A DNA stretch of 64,000 nucleotides, taken from assembly GCF_004193775.1 (NCBI RefSeq), contig NC_041002.1, positions 6,497,261-6,561,260 of the forward strand. Direction: 5' to 3'. Made by a program: the position numbers and the translations under genes. Source of the stretch: Glycine soja. Taxonomy: Eukaryota; Streptophyta; Magnoliopsida; Fabales; Fabaceae. The notes under the pieces were generated by a model. The model did no database searches and was not told where the DNA came from. It saw only the letters and a list, made by a program, of their open reading frames with translations. Position 1 is the stretch's first letter, and every line of letters starts with the position of its first letter. Shown here one piece after another: positions 11,422-22,899 of the stretch.

Positions 11422-14400
11422 ATATCGTATCCTATAATGTAAGAGGGCTAGAGAGGGGGGTGAAGTGGGCAGCAATCAAGAGGTTGGTCAAGAAACACCA
11501 ACTAGATATGCTATGCATTCAGGAAACTAAAAAGGAGCAAATAGACAAGACCATGTGTCAGGCTCTATGGGGAGATTCGGAAGTTAGCTGGGATATACAG
11601 CCTGCAACAAATACAACTGGAGATTACTGTGCCTAGGGAATGAACAAGCTTTTAAAGTAGAACGGAGGGGGGTGAAGTGGGCAGCAATCAAGAGGTTGGT
11701 CAAGAAACACCAACTAGATATGCTATGCATTCAGGAAACTAAAAAAGAGCAAATAGACAAGAACATGTGTCAGGCTCTATGGGGAGATTCGGAAGTTAGC
11801 TGGGATATACAGCCTGCAACAAATACAGCTGGAGGATTACTGTGCCTAGGGAATGAACAAGCTTTTAAAGTAGAACGGAGGGTAAATGAAAGAGGTTTCA
11901 TTCTATTGGAAGGAACGTGGATCCATGAGACTCAGACAATTTTTATAGTCAATATATATGCTCCATGTGATATCCAAAGTAAGCGTGCTTTATGGGACTC
12001 TGTCAGGCAGCTGAAAAATCTAAGTCCCGATGGCCTTTGGTGTTTATTAGGAGATTTCAACAACATTAGACATCCATTTGAAAGAGTGGGTGTGTCTCAA
12101 AGGGGGGAGGATGTCAACACTATCAATGAGTTCAATGACTGGATAACTGACATAGAAGTAGAAGAGATACCAAGTGTGGGAAGAAAACTCACGTGGTTCA
12201 GACCAAATGGGGCTGCCAAGAGTAAATTAGACAGATTCTTTGTTTCTCACGAGTGGCTCAATAAATGGCCCGGATGCACCCAATTCATCTTGGATAGAAA
12301 CTTTTCAGATCATTGTCCCATCCTGCTTAGATCCAAAAATATTGATTGGGGGCCAAAACCTTTTAGGGTTCTTGACTGCTGGTTGAAAGACAAGTCATTT
12401 GAGAATATAGTTAACAAGTGCTGGACAAACACACAACCAAAGGGCTAGGGGGGTTTTACACTCAAAGAAAAAATCAAAAAACTTAAGGAGAGAATGAAGT
12501 TATGGACCAGGGAGCAGTTTGGAGATACACTCAAGAAGGTACAAAGGATTGAGGCGATCTAAACAAGTTGGAAGACGCAAGCACTAATAGACAGGTGTCC
12601 TCCCAAGAATTGGCAACCCGCAAAAAGCTACATGAATAGTTATGGTCAGCAGCCCAATCACATGAGTCCTTATTGAGACAGAAGGCGAGAGCAAGATGGA
12701 TTAGAGAAGGGGATTGCAATTCACGCTATTTCCACTTGTTGATGAATTCTAATCGCAAAAATAATGCAGTCAAAGGAGTATCTATTGAGGGTTCATAGGT
12801 AGAAGATCCGATAAGAGTGAAAGAGGAAGTCCGTAGGTTCTTCATGAACAGATTCAGTGAACCTGAGCAGGGCAGACTAGATCTTAATGGAATCAGATTT
12901 CATGGTATTGGACAGCAACAAAACGACATGTTGGTGGGGAGTTTCCATGAGGATGAAATAAGGGCGGTTGTATGGGATTGTGGAAGTGAGGAAAGCCCAG
13001 GACCGGATGGATTAAACTTCGAATTCATTAAACAGTTTTGGAAGTTACTAAAGCCAGATATCAGCCGGTTCCTTGATGAATTCCATGCCAATAGGATTTT
13101 CCCAAAGGGCAGCAATGCATCCTTTATTGCCCTGATCCCCAAGGTGAAAGATCCACAAAACCTTAATGAATACAAACCTATTTCATTAATAGGTTGTGTG
13201 TATAAGATTATGGCCAAGCTTCTAGCAAATAGATTGAAGAAGGTAATGCCAGAGATAATAGATGCAAGACAGTCCACATTCATAGGTGGAAGACACTTAC
13301 TACATAGTGTATTGATAGCTAATGAAGCGGTGGAGGAAGCAAAGAGGTGCCATAAGCAATTCTTGGTGTTCAAAGTAGACTATGAAAGAGCATACGACTC
13401 TGTCTCGTGGAATTTCCTATCATACATGATGAGGAGATTGGGCTTCTGCCCCAAGTGGATTTGTTGGATTGAGGGTTGTCTTAGCTCAACCTCAGTTTCT
13501 ATATTGGTAAATGGTAGCCCCACAAACGAATTCATTCCACAAAGAGGCCTTAGACAAGGCAACCCCCTAGCACCTCTACTGTTCAATATTGTTGCAGAAG
13601 GCCTAACCAGTTTGATGAGAGAAGCATTGGATAAGAGTTTGTTTAGCAATTTCCTAGTGGGGGAAAACAATGAGGCAGTCAACATCTTACAATACGCTGA
13701 TGACACCATATTTTTTGGAGAAGCTACAATGCATAATGTGAAGACAATTAAGACCATGTTGAGGAGTTTTGAACTTGCATCAGGCTTAAAGATCAATTTC
13801 GTAAAAAGTTGTTTTGGGGCAATCAGGAAATCGGATCGATGGAGGAAATAGGCTGTTGAATATCTCAATTGCAGCATGTTGTCCATGCCATTCATGTATT
13901 TGGGCATCCCCATCAGGAAAAACCCAAGATGTAGCGAGTTATGGGATCCAATAATTAGAAAATGCGAGAGAAATTAGTCAGATGGAAACAAAGACACATA
14001 TCCTTTGGGGGGAGAGTGACACTTATTAATGTAGTCCTAACATCAATTCCCATTTACTTTTTCTCATTTTTCAGGGTACCCACAAAAATAGTTGATAAAT
14101 TGGAAAGCATTCAACATAAATTTCTATGGGACGGTGGAACGGAGCAAAGGAAGATTGCATGAGTCAAGTGGAAAACAATGTATCTACCAAATGACAAAGG
14201 GGGCCTCTATATAAAAGATCTCAAGACCTTTAACACCGCATTGCTAGGGAAATGGCGATGGGACCTTTTTCAACAGCATGGGGAACTGTGGGCCAGGATA
14301 CTAGACTTTAAATATGGTGGATGAAGAACCCTAGAAGAAGGAAGAAGAGGTAGTAACGAATCCCCAAGGTGGAAGGACCTACTGATAACTCACCAACAGC

Positions 14401-15116
14401 AGCTGAACAATGTACTTAAAAAGGAAACAACATGGAGGGTGGGACGTGGTGACAAGATTAGGTTTTGGGAGGACTGCTGGATAGGCACTGATATACCATT
14501 AATGGTAAAATATCCTAGATTGTATCAAATTTCATGCCAACAACAGCAAATCATTGTGCAGATGGAGAGCAACACAAGTGCAGAATGGGAATGACAGTTC
14601 AACTGGAGGAGACCTTTATTCGACAGTGAAGTTGCAATGGCTGATGGCTTTCTAGGGGAGATAGCACGGACAACAATCCACCCACATAGAGCAGATAATT
14701 GGGTTTGGAAATCTTACCCAAGTGGACACTACTCAACAAAAAGCACGTATGATCTGCTATGTGGAGAATCACTGGGGGAAAATCAGGATGTTGTTTTTAA
14801 GGAGCTATGGAAACTCATAATCCCAGCAAAATCATCAGTATTTGCATGGAGGCTGATCAGAGATAGATTACCAACAAAGCTAAACCTGAGAAGGAAGCAA
14901 GTGGTGGTAAATGACACGTTGTGCCCATTCTGCAATAATAATGAGGAGGATGCAACCCACCTATTCTTTAATTGTAGCAAAACCCTACCTTTATGGTGGG
15001 AGTCATTGTCCTGGATTAACATGGTGACCGCACTCCCGCAAAATCTTAGGGATCATTTTTTGCAGCATGGAAATGGGAATGTTGGTGGAATAAAATCCAC
15101 AAGATGGAAATGCTAG
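11418..15116 (+). pseudogene. LINE ORF2: endonuclease, reverse transcriptase and zinc-binding domain
   Basis: The endonuclease begins MNIVSYNVRGL and keeps the QETK, GDFN (about 12052) and SDHCPI (about 12310) catalytic blocks. The reverse transcriptase (12817-13851) has YKPISLIGCVYK, the KVDYERAYDSVSW aspartate block, GLRQGNPLAPLLFN and the catalytic QYADDTIFF. The C-terminal part (13962-14162 and 14637-15116) has the zf-RVT region with WKLIIPAKSSVFAWRL and CPFCNNNEEDATHLFFNC. The reading frame moves twice, between 12448 and 12817 and again after 13851, and there are stops at about 12446, 13849 and 14160, so no full protein can be made. A 212-bp tandem duplication lies at the start of the endonuclease. 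Confidence 0.85.
11455..11882 (+). repeat. 212-bp tandem duplication inside the LINE endonuclease
   Basis: The block beginning TGAAGTGGGCAGC occurs at 11461 and again at 11673, and about 200 bases are almost identical. The first copy has lost one G (CTGGAGATTAC against CTGGAGGATTAC), which puts a stop in the first copy. Both ends carry a GAGGGG-like run, so slippage or microhomology could explain the event. Confidence 0.95.
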
Positions 15117-15478
15117 TGGGTTGCTTTAACATGGACCATATGACAGCAAAGAAATAGGATAATTTTCCAAAATGTAACCTTCAATGGAAGCAAAGTGTTG
15201 GATGATGCAATACTCCTAATTTGAACATGACTCAAATCTATGGAAAAAGATTTTACACTACACTTTAACCAATGGTCCACTAATCTAAGAGCAGGTTTTT
15301 GTATTTAGGATGGGATAGTAGGTGCTGGACATTTGTAATATGTTATTGTGAAACTAGCGTGGTTCCTTGTAACAAACAAAGGAACCAGCTGGCTACATAA
15401 TCCTCATTATGTATCTTTAGTACCACTGGTACTCCTCATATATATAAAATATCTATTTTTGCTGAGCAAGAAAAAAAA
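15117..15478 (+). other. LINE 3' untranslated region
   Basis: This is non-coding sequence between the end of the zinc-binding region and the A tract. It includes decayed C-terminal coding sequence near its start. Confidence 0.6.
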
Positions 15479-16078
15479 AGTTGTTGAATTAGAAAGGGAA
15501 AAATAAAATATAAATGAAACCATATCAGGGTTAAGAGTAATAAGAGCTTTGAAAGCTCCATTGTTTCCTCCACATTTTGCTGCGAGACGTAAAGAGGAAG
15601 ACAGAAAAAGAACCACTGCTATTGAAGCAAACACGTAAAGGAATTGACTAATATGTATCTGACACACATCAAACCCTTTGTGTAACACGTTTTCATGTCA
15701 AAACATACGTGGAAACAACAGATTTGAAGATAATAATAGGAATTGCATGTTCAGCAGTGTTTCTTTGCTGAACAAAGGCACTAGCATACATCATTAGCAC
15801 ATAGGATATGGAATTCATGAACTTCAGGAATGCAAGAAAAGCATCATGTCATCAAATGAGCACGCTTGAACAAAATTACTTTCAATTAAGTTAATGCTCT
15901 TACAGATCAGAAAGAAAAACACAATGAAGAGCATAAAGAGCAATGTATCATCGAAAAGTTACCAATACAATGGGGAAATAATTGCATGGTCACATAAGTC
16001 ATATGATTCCTATATACAAACCAAGCACATAAAAGCATTAAACATTGCTTCCATCCTGTTGTATCTTGTGTATATTAG

Positions 16079-19000
16079 CTAATGAGATAGCTTGTAAAAG
16101 AGAATAATAACTATAGCAAAAACAAGAGCTCCAATCACAGATGCAACGATCCATTTGTTTCTAGTTATTCTCCGTGACATGGTAGTTAAAACCTTCTTAC
16201 TCTTGTCAATAGCATCATCTATCCCATGAAGCTGCAAGGCATAGAAAAATGACCATCAACATCAACCAACAATCATCACAAGTTCTATATTGTACTTGTT
16301 AATTTGAAGAAGGCTTCACAATATTATTCCCGAGGAAGAAGTATCATGATTGGTTTTTAATACTTTTCCTTAGAAAATAAGATCATCACGTGATTCTTTC
16401 CTAGTGAATGTATAAAGGACTAAAACTACCTAAAGTTAACATAATAAGAACTCAATTTTAAAAAATAGCATTCACATATCAACATACCCTTTTATGAGAG
16501 TTCAGTAGAGTCTCTCTCTGACTGTGCAAATCTTGGATGATGTTGATTCCAAGTTCTTCAGTCTCCAGCAAGGTTCTGTGGCTGTCCCTAATCCTCTCAC
16601 TCGACTGGTTTAATCTCTCCACGGACATAGTTAATCGTTCTCTCTGATCAGCAGAAGCCTGCAATATTATCCATATTTTCCCAACAAACAATAGATTAAC
16701 ATCAGATCTGCTGCACTACTCTGGTTACAAGTGTAACAAGCTTCAAAAACCAACTAATTTCAAAATTCAGAAAACAAAAAATGTGGGAATATGCCTAACA
16801 GCACTGGATATGCATTGAAACTGCACTACTTCAGTTACAAGTGCAATCAATTTCAAAAACCTATAGTAATTTAAAAGTTTAAAAAACTATATTGGGATAG
16901 TCTAAACAGAGCCCAAGATATGCATATGCACACGTTTGCATAGCAATAAACAATCAGTCATATTCTCATCACAGGCATAACACTCTCAATTGTCATAGTA
17001 ATATGCCATCCTTAATAATAATAATAGTCATAATTCACAGGCTATTAAAACAATGCAAACCACAACCATTCTACAATAGATACTCCTGTAATATAGCCTT
17101 CAATAAAATAGGGCATAGTAATTGATCAAACTCATATTCAGTCACAGCTATTTCTTTAAAGTTAGAACATCAATGGTGTCCAGGAACTAAAACCATAAAT
17201 TCTACAACAGAATTCGGGATTAAAAGAGGCTAAAGATATCAACATTAAATACCCTAACATGATGTACTAACAAAAAACCAACAGTGAAAATGCCAGTCAG
17301 ACTGGCATGTTTCGAAAATGCCATTTTGACATGAGTCCAACGTGGCATGCCACATGGACTGCCTATCCAATAAAAAAATAAAAAATGTATAAAGTGACAC
17401 TACTGCTAGTGAAAACAAGGAAATAAAAAAAAATAGATAACATGACAGTTTTTTTTCATTTCCTTGTTTCCACCAGTGGCAGTGCCACTTTATACATTTG
17501 TTATTTTTTATTGTTATACGTTTGTTATTTTTTATTGGAAAAATAGTCCATGTAGCACATGGACTCATCGGTCAGAATGGCATTTTCAGAACACACTAGT
17601 CTAACTGGCAAATCCAACGTGGCACATCACATGGACTACCAGTCCAATCCTTAAAAAATATATAACCATTGCAATGGCACTGAAATCGCTACTTTGACTG
17701 GCGAGTTGACCTGATCAACGGTCAAAACACCCCCAATTTGGTAAAATATTTCAAAACAGATCTTTCTGGTAAATAGTTTATAAAAATGCCCTACCTTGGT
17801 CAATCATACTTCAATCAATCAAAAGATCACTTTTCGAAGAGCCTTAATGGTAGTTACTATCATGAACCAACTATCCCAAAAGCTTAAGCTACTAGGTTAA
17901 GACACATGAATGATGATGTTATAATATATTCCTAACATGTCTCTTCGTGCAAGAGCCTTTTGGGCTTAAAGTGTAGACAGTGCATAGGTCTCTCATGTTG
18001 TAATTACGGAAACATTCAGTCAATTGAAAGTGTTGAAACTAAAGAATGATGTGTTTATTTCAAGATAATAGTTTTATACTTATATACAAGGCTGAGAGAA
18101 TCAATCTCATAAATATAGGAATTAGAATCAATCTATCTATAGAAATCATGGAAAGAAAGCAAAATTTCCCTAATTAATGGACAACATTTTCCTAATTACA
18201 CCAAATATCTCAACAATATTTCCCGCAATATCTTAATATAACAGAGGGGAGTTAAAATGCTGCAAGATGTTGGAAAGTTGACACAACATGGAAGATGATT
18301 CATTGGCAAGAATAATAGTGAAATTAAAGTAGAATTCTGAATTTTAGGGAGCTTGACAATAAAGTAGTGATGGGAAGACCATAGAGGATGGGACTTCTCT
18401 AATACCATGTTGAAATTAAAGGATGATATATTTATTTCATGATTACAATACTATATTTATATACAAGACTAAGAGAATCAAGCCCATAGATCAAGGGATT
18501 AGAATCAAGGATAAGAATTAATCTACCAATAGAAATAATGGAAAGATAGTAGAAATTCCCTAATCACATTAATTGACAAAATTTCCCTAATTATATCAAA
18601 TATCTCAACAATATTTCCTTCAATATCTCAACAAAAAGATTGCTATTTGAAAAGCCTTAATGGTAGCTACTATCATGAAACAACTATTTCAAAAGCTTAA
18701 GTTGCTAGGTGAAGACACATCAATGGTTTTATATATTTCTAACATGTCCCCTCACACAAGACCCCTTTGGGCATGAAGCAAAGATAATGCACAAGTCCAC
18801 CTTCGCATGCTGAAATTAAACTTTTGTTAACAAACTCTAGACCACTTGGTCATAAAAGCTTTGATACCATGTCATGGACTAACTATCCCAAAAGTTTAAG
18901 TTATTGAGTGAAGATACAAGAAAGGTTATATATTATTATTATAATTCTAAATTTGCTTCGATTAACAGGTCAAGATATATTCATTGGTGATCCAAAGAGA

Positions 19001-20282
19001 AGAAAACATATTTCGTATTTGGAGCTCTCTAAGACTCTAACTAATAAAGTCCCAAACTATTTTTTAAGAAAAGGATGTTATCAAGTAATACAATCCAGGG
19101 TTCCAAATATACCAAATGTGTATCTGTCATTCCAGTCTCCAACAATTCTTCACGGGCAGCCTCATCAGCATTAGGTGATGTTAGCCTTTTAAATTCCTTT
19201 TTCAAATTGGTTAGATCAGATTTGTATTCCCTCAACTTTGCAAGAAGCATTGCTTTCACACTTGGCTGTAAACTTCTCGCTTCAAGGTCCATTTTCCGAA
19301 TCTGAAGAGAGAGAAGAGTGATATAAGAAATGAACAGAAGATAAAACCTACAAAAACAAAGCACGGACATGTAAGAACATTCATCCTAGTACCAGAACAT
19401 CAGCATCATCTAGCCCCGCTTTGATCTCAGACAACTTCTGCGGCTTCTGTTCTGAAAACAGTGTTGTTTTAAAAAGATCAGTAAACAAGATTTAACATAA
19501 AAGTAAATGATAAGCCATCATACATCTTCATATCACAGAAGCATGCTCAATATGACACCCAACACACAGCAAAGTGAATTAAATCCTCCACCTCCTCCAG
19601 AAATTGTCTAAGATTTCACTTTTAAAGAGTAAACACTATAAACAAAAGAGACACACAAACAAATCGATGTTGCCAGCCTGGGATCACCATATTCAACAGC
19701 AGCAACCGGCGAAGAACATCAGAGAAACCCAAGAACATGACTAGCCCCAATAATATAATTCACAAAACTGATCAATAAGATAGGATAGTTCATCAAATCA
19801 TATAGATAGATACATAAAGCAGTAGCACAAAATCATTGAATAACACAAAATAATGACTTTTAGTTGCTTTGACCACATCTTGACATTGAAATAATTTCTA
19901 TTACTACAAATTTTGGATGATAACAATCCCTATACTCTTGCTCGTAGGCAATTTAGCACAATCCAAAGGACAATTAGGAAGAAGAGTGAAGGTATAAGAA
20001 GCCCCATTTCCCAATAGGCAATAACAAACTCTAGAGACAGACATGCATGCCATGACGAGTTCCGTACAAATTAGAGCAAAAAAAACACAAAGGGCAGTCC
20101 AAGACATCAAAACACAACATAGAAAAACAGGTAAACGACAAAAGGGGTGAATCAAACGACAATAAAGTTTGGATTTTTAAGGTACCTTGGTCAGAAACAA
20201 GAGAGGCAGAACTGCATTTGCGAGAGAGATTAGCAGAGAGTTCACAGTACTGGCGCTCGTACCCTTCGAAGACCTCACTCAT
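16079..20282 (-). CDS. VTI1: VTI1-type vesicle SNARE (Qb-SNARE)
   Basis: Five exons join in phase: 20282-20186, 19451-19393, 19301-19113, 16658-16488 and 16231-16079, giving 222 residues, the usual length for plant VTI11/VTI12. The N-terminal helical domain starts MSEVFEGYERQYCELSANLS, a highly conserved VTI1 start. It continues with IRKMDLEARSLQP and LREYKSDLTNLKKEFKRL. The SNARE motif (about 125-190) has ASADQRERL, then TEELGINIIQDLHSQRETLL with the central glutamine of a Q-SNARE, then HGIDDAIDKSKKVL. A single C-terminal membrane segment (WIVASVIGALVFAIVIILFY) is followed by KLSH and stop. The protein should act in fusion between the trans-Golgi network, prevacuolar compartment and vacuole. 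Intron 3 is 2.45 kb and carries two inserted repeats. Which VTI1 paralogue it is cannot be settled here. Confidence 0.93.
17311..17590. repeat. Foldback (long inverted repeat) in VTI1 intron 3
   Basis: The left arm (about 17314-17424) and right arm (about 17478-17588) are imperfect reverse complements of about 110 bases. Matching parts include AAAATGCCATT with AATGGCATTTT, the TGTATAAAGTG and CACTTTATACA blocks, and AAACAAGGAAAT with ATTTCCTTGTTT around a 50-base A/T-rich centre. A block at 17335-17370 recurs in direct orientation at 17607-17645. It is probably a non-autonomous DNA-transposon derivative; no clear target duplication was found. Confidence 0.75.
17820..18030. repeat. Diverged direct repeat, copy 1
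   Basis: Contains AGCCTTAATGGTAG, then CCCAAAAGCTTAAG, CCTAACATGTC and a GAGCCTTTTGGGC block. Related copies lie at about 18634-18810 and, partially, at 18875-18945, on either side of the TRIM-sized element. It is probably part of a dispersed repeat family whose ends I cannot define. Confidence 0.6.
18031..18633 (-). mobile_element. TRIM-sized LTR retrotransposon in VTI1 intron 3
   Basis: Two related direct repeats (18031-18238, and 18408-18633, the latter 226 bp) flank only about 170 bases. On the minus strand the upstream repeat begins TGTTGA and ends TCAACA. It is followed at once by TGGTATTAGAG (18407-18397), the usual primer site complementary to the end of initiator tRNA-Met. There is no coding capacity, which matches terminal-repeat retrotransposons in miniature. 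Flanks are GAAAG and AAAAG, a possible 5-bp duplication with one change. A purine tract is not obvious, so the 3' junction may be eroded. Confidence 0.7.
18634..18945. repeat. Diverged direct repeat, copies 2 and 3
   Basis: Copy 2 starts directly at the TRIM-sized element's right edge and follows copy 1 (17820-18030) through the AGCCTTAATGGTAG and TAACATGTCCCCTCAC blocks. Copy 3 (18875-18945) repeats only the ACTATCCCAAAAG-to-GAAGATAC part. Confidence 0.55.
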
Positions 20283-20589
20283 CTTCTCACACCCTTTTGA
20301 AAAAAGAGCAAAAAAAATGAAAATTGGAAATGGGAAATTGGAAATAATAGAACCCCATCAGTGCAAGGTGATGGATGATTCGATTTTACCTTAGTTTGAA
20401 TGGAAAAAGGGTGTGAGGGATCTGAACAAGATTGAGATTTTGGGTGTGTTGGTGTTAAGAGTGAAAAATGGAGTTGGAAAATATGAGGATGGGAAGGAAG
20501 CAAGTTTCCTTTTGCACCGTAGGAACTGTAATTTCACCAACCGCGGGGAAGGAGCCTGCGGTTCGGACACTTTGATCTGCTATGTCGTT

Positions 20590-22442
20590 AGTTGATGGTT
20601 GCCGGTTTTATTAGATTGTACAAGTCAACAGTCAAATTTTTGTTTTTACCATACCATTCGATAGTCAAACAAAATTCACCTTCTTCCAAGTTCGAAATTC
20701 TTTTGCCAAATTTTGATGACTTGTTCTTAGCTGAGGTAAATTGATATTACTTTTAGGCAAATTCTAGGATGAAGAAGTACAACAAATACTAGTTCGTGGA
20801 TGAATCCTTACTAATTTTTTCAACCGTGCGATACACAAAACATTTTAATTATTATATTCTTTAAGGTAATTTGTTATTTAATGTTTTATCTTATTAAACA
20901 AATTCACATTTTAATTATTCATATTCTTTTTTAAGGTAATTTGTAATAAATTTAAAAATTCACCAAACTAATTATTTCAATTTTTCATGTTTATTTTAAA
21001 TTTAAAATTAACAATTTTTATTTTAGTCTATATTTTTTTTGTTTTCATCCGATAAAAAATTGAAATTTTGTTTGTGATTCCTACTTATTATGTGACACTT
21101 TTAGCAATGTGTTTTGTGGAACATCAAGTGACTATTCCAGGTAATATGGTAGTGTCTTGATCCAACATATAATATGTTATCTGATTTTGGCAAGTGTATC
21201 CACTTTATCACAAGTAGTAAAGATTAAAACAGAAAACTGAGTATCGAGTTCAGAGGAACTTTGTTTGTATTTACGTTGGTAAATACTCAATTTGTAAGCA
21301 ATATAAGAGGGAGTAGAATAGAAATAAAGAGAAGGAAAGAAATTAAATTTAAAAAGACAATAATAATAAAATAAACAAGAAGAGAACAAAGATGATATCA
21401 GAATGCAATTATGTTAGGGTCTAGCATGTCTAACTACCCTTGATGCAATATTAATATTTTTCTCTATTCAATGTTTTTCCAATTTTCACCCACATCTACT
21501 AATATGCTCCCCCTATCCCTCACGATGGAGAGTTTAATTTATGTATTCTCTCTCCCAAATCCCTTTGCAAATATGAAATCATAAATAACATTAAGTATAA
21601 AGATGTATGCGGAAGCACAACAAAGTCACTCCATCCCTAGCAATGCAATGTTGAGATGTCTTTTCCCAGTTCTTTAAACATTACCATTTCCCAATGAATC
21701 TCCTAAAAATAGATGCATGGATGGTCAAATCATACAATAACAATGAAAAGCAGAAAATGAACAATCTGGCTGCTAGGCTCCAACAGAGGGGGTTTAGCCA
21801 TTCATAGTCATGAGAGACTTTACACTTCAGAGCTAATAAAAGAAAGAGCTAGATGACTAGTAATAAGAAAAAGGCGAATGGCTAAGGAAAGAGGGTTTAC
21901 CTTAAGGGAGAGACTCAGACTTTGGATTTATGCAGTGGAGAGCTTTGAGACTTGGTGTGTCTTTTCCTTTTGCTTCCTATTCCTTTTATAGGCCTGAGGT
22001 AACTTACTTTTCACGCTGACTTCTCACGTTGAGTCTGACCTTCATGCTCAGCGAGACTGTGCGCTAGGCGAGACTTAACTTTGCTTGCTAAGCGAGAGTT
22101 GCGCGCTGAGCGAGCTGTCCAATTCTTTCAACACTTCTACAATGCTTTTTCTTCCACATTTTTCATCAATTTTCTTCTAAAGCACTTCAGTTCTTCTTCT
22201 TTTGACTTTTGCTAATAAAAAATTGCAGAGATGTTAATTTTTTTGTTATTTCATTAAAAACAGTAATAAGGTGAAGAAATTATTATCATTATTAGCCAAA
22301 AATGATTATCAATTTAGCTCAGATTTCGCGGTTATCATAGTACCTCCAAAAAAATTCCAAAACCCTAAAATAAATGTTATATCTGTCAAATAGCTTATTT
22401 TAATAAGCTATTTTACTATTATAAAAAGAATTCCAAATCCTT
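20590..22442. other. Intergenic region with retroelement-like sequence
   Basis: The first 800 bases are AT-rich. From about 22000 to 22125 the sequence has repeated short phrases such as GCTAAGCGAGAGTTGCGCGCTGAGCGAG, cut here into parts GCTAAGCGAG and GCGCTGAGCGAG. I associate these with soybean LTR-element sequence, but no ends or coding region were found. Confidence 0.5.
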
Positions 22443-22852
22443 TGTTGGGAAAAATTTAAGAAATTGTATTCAGATAGGAAAGCTCATATGATAGAAGCAG
22501 AAGAAAGACATCACGCAAAATTATTAAGTTTATTACGAATAACAAAATTTACAATGAAGGGGTTCAAAGCACTCTTAAGCTCTCTTTGAACCCAGAACAC
22601 AAAGTTACATATAAAGAAGACAACAACTAACTATCTAACCGAAAACATTTTCAACAGAAAAACAGAAAACAATTACAATTACAATGCAATCTATATTAAT
22701 AAACCATCAGACTAAACGCCCCTTCTATATGACTGGATGCTCCACCAGATTACAGAAGATTGGACAACTAATACAAAAGACAAGAGGACTGGACTAGACG
22801 ACCAATGTTGTCATCCACCCTATCTCTATCGGCCATCGTACAACAATCAACA
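22443..22852 (-). repeat. Putative 3' LTR of the decayed copia element
   Basis: On the minus strand this begins TGTTG after the RNase H end and finishes CCAACA. With no second LTR in the window the ends rest on the TG/CA rule only. Confidence 0.5.
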
Positions 22853-22899
22853 ATCTCTATCTTGGTTTAATAACCTTTCTGAATTACAAGTAACTCAGT

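Larger units (their letters stand above)
9207..15478 (+). mobile_element. L1-type LINE, near full length, decayed
   Basis: The order is ORF1 with an RNA-binding domain, then endonuclease, reverse transcriptase, a Cys/His zinc-binding C-terminal domain and a short A tract (15470-15478). That is the layout of plant L1-clade LINEs. The 13 bases before the proposed 5' end (9194-9206) and after the A tract (15479-15491) match with one difference (AGTTATTGAATTA and AGTTGTTGAATTA), which would make them the target-site duplication and the element about 6.3 kb. Several stops and frame changes show it is inactive. Confidence 0.75.

Noticed and set aside
18196..18408. A 70-codon minus frame between the two repeats of the TRIM-sized element
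   Set aside because: It begins at the primer-binding site and has no domain; it is the short non-coding centre of the element.
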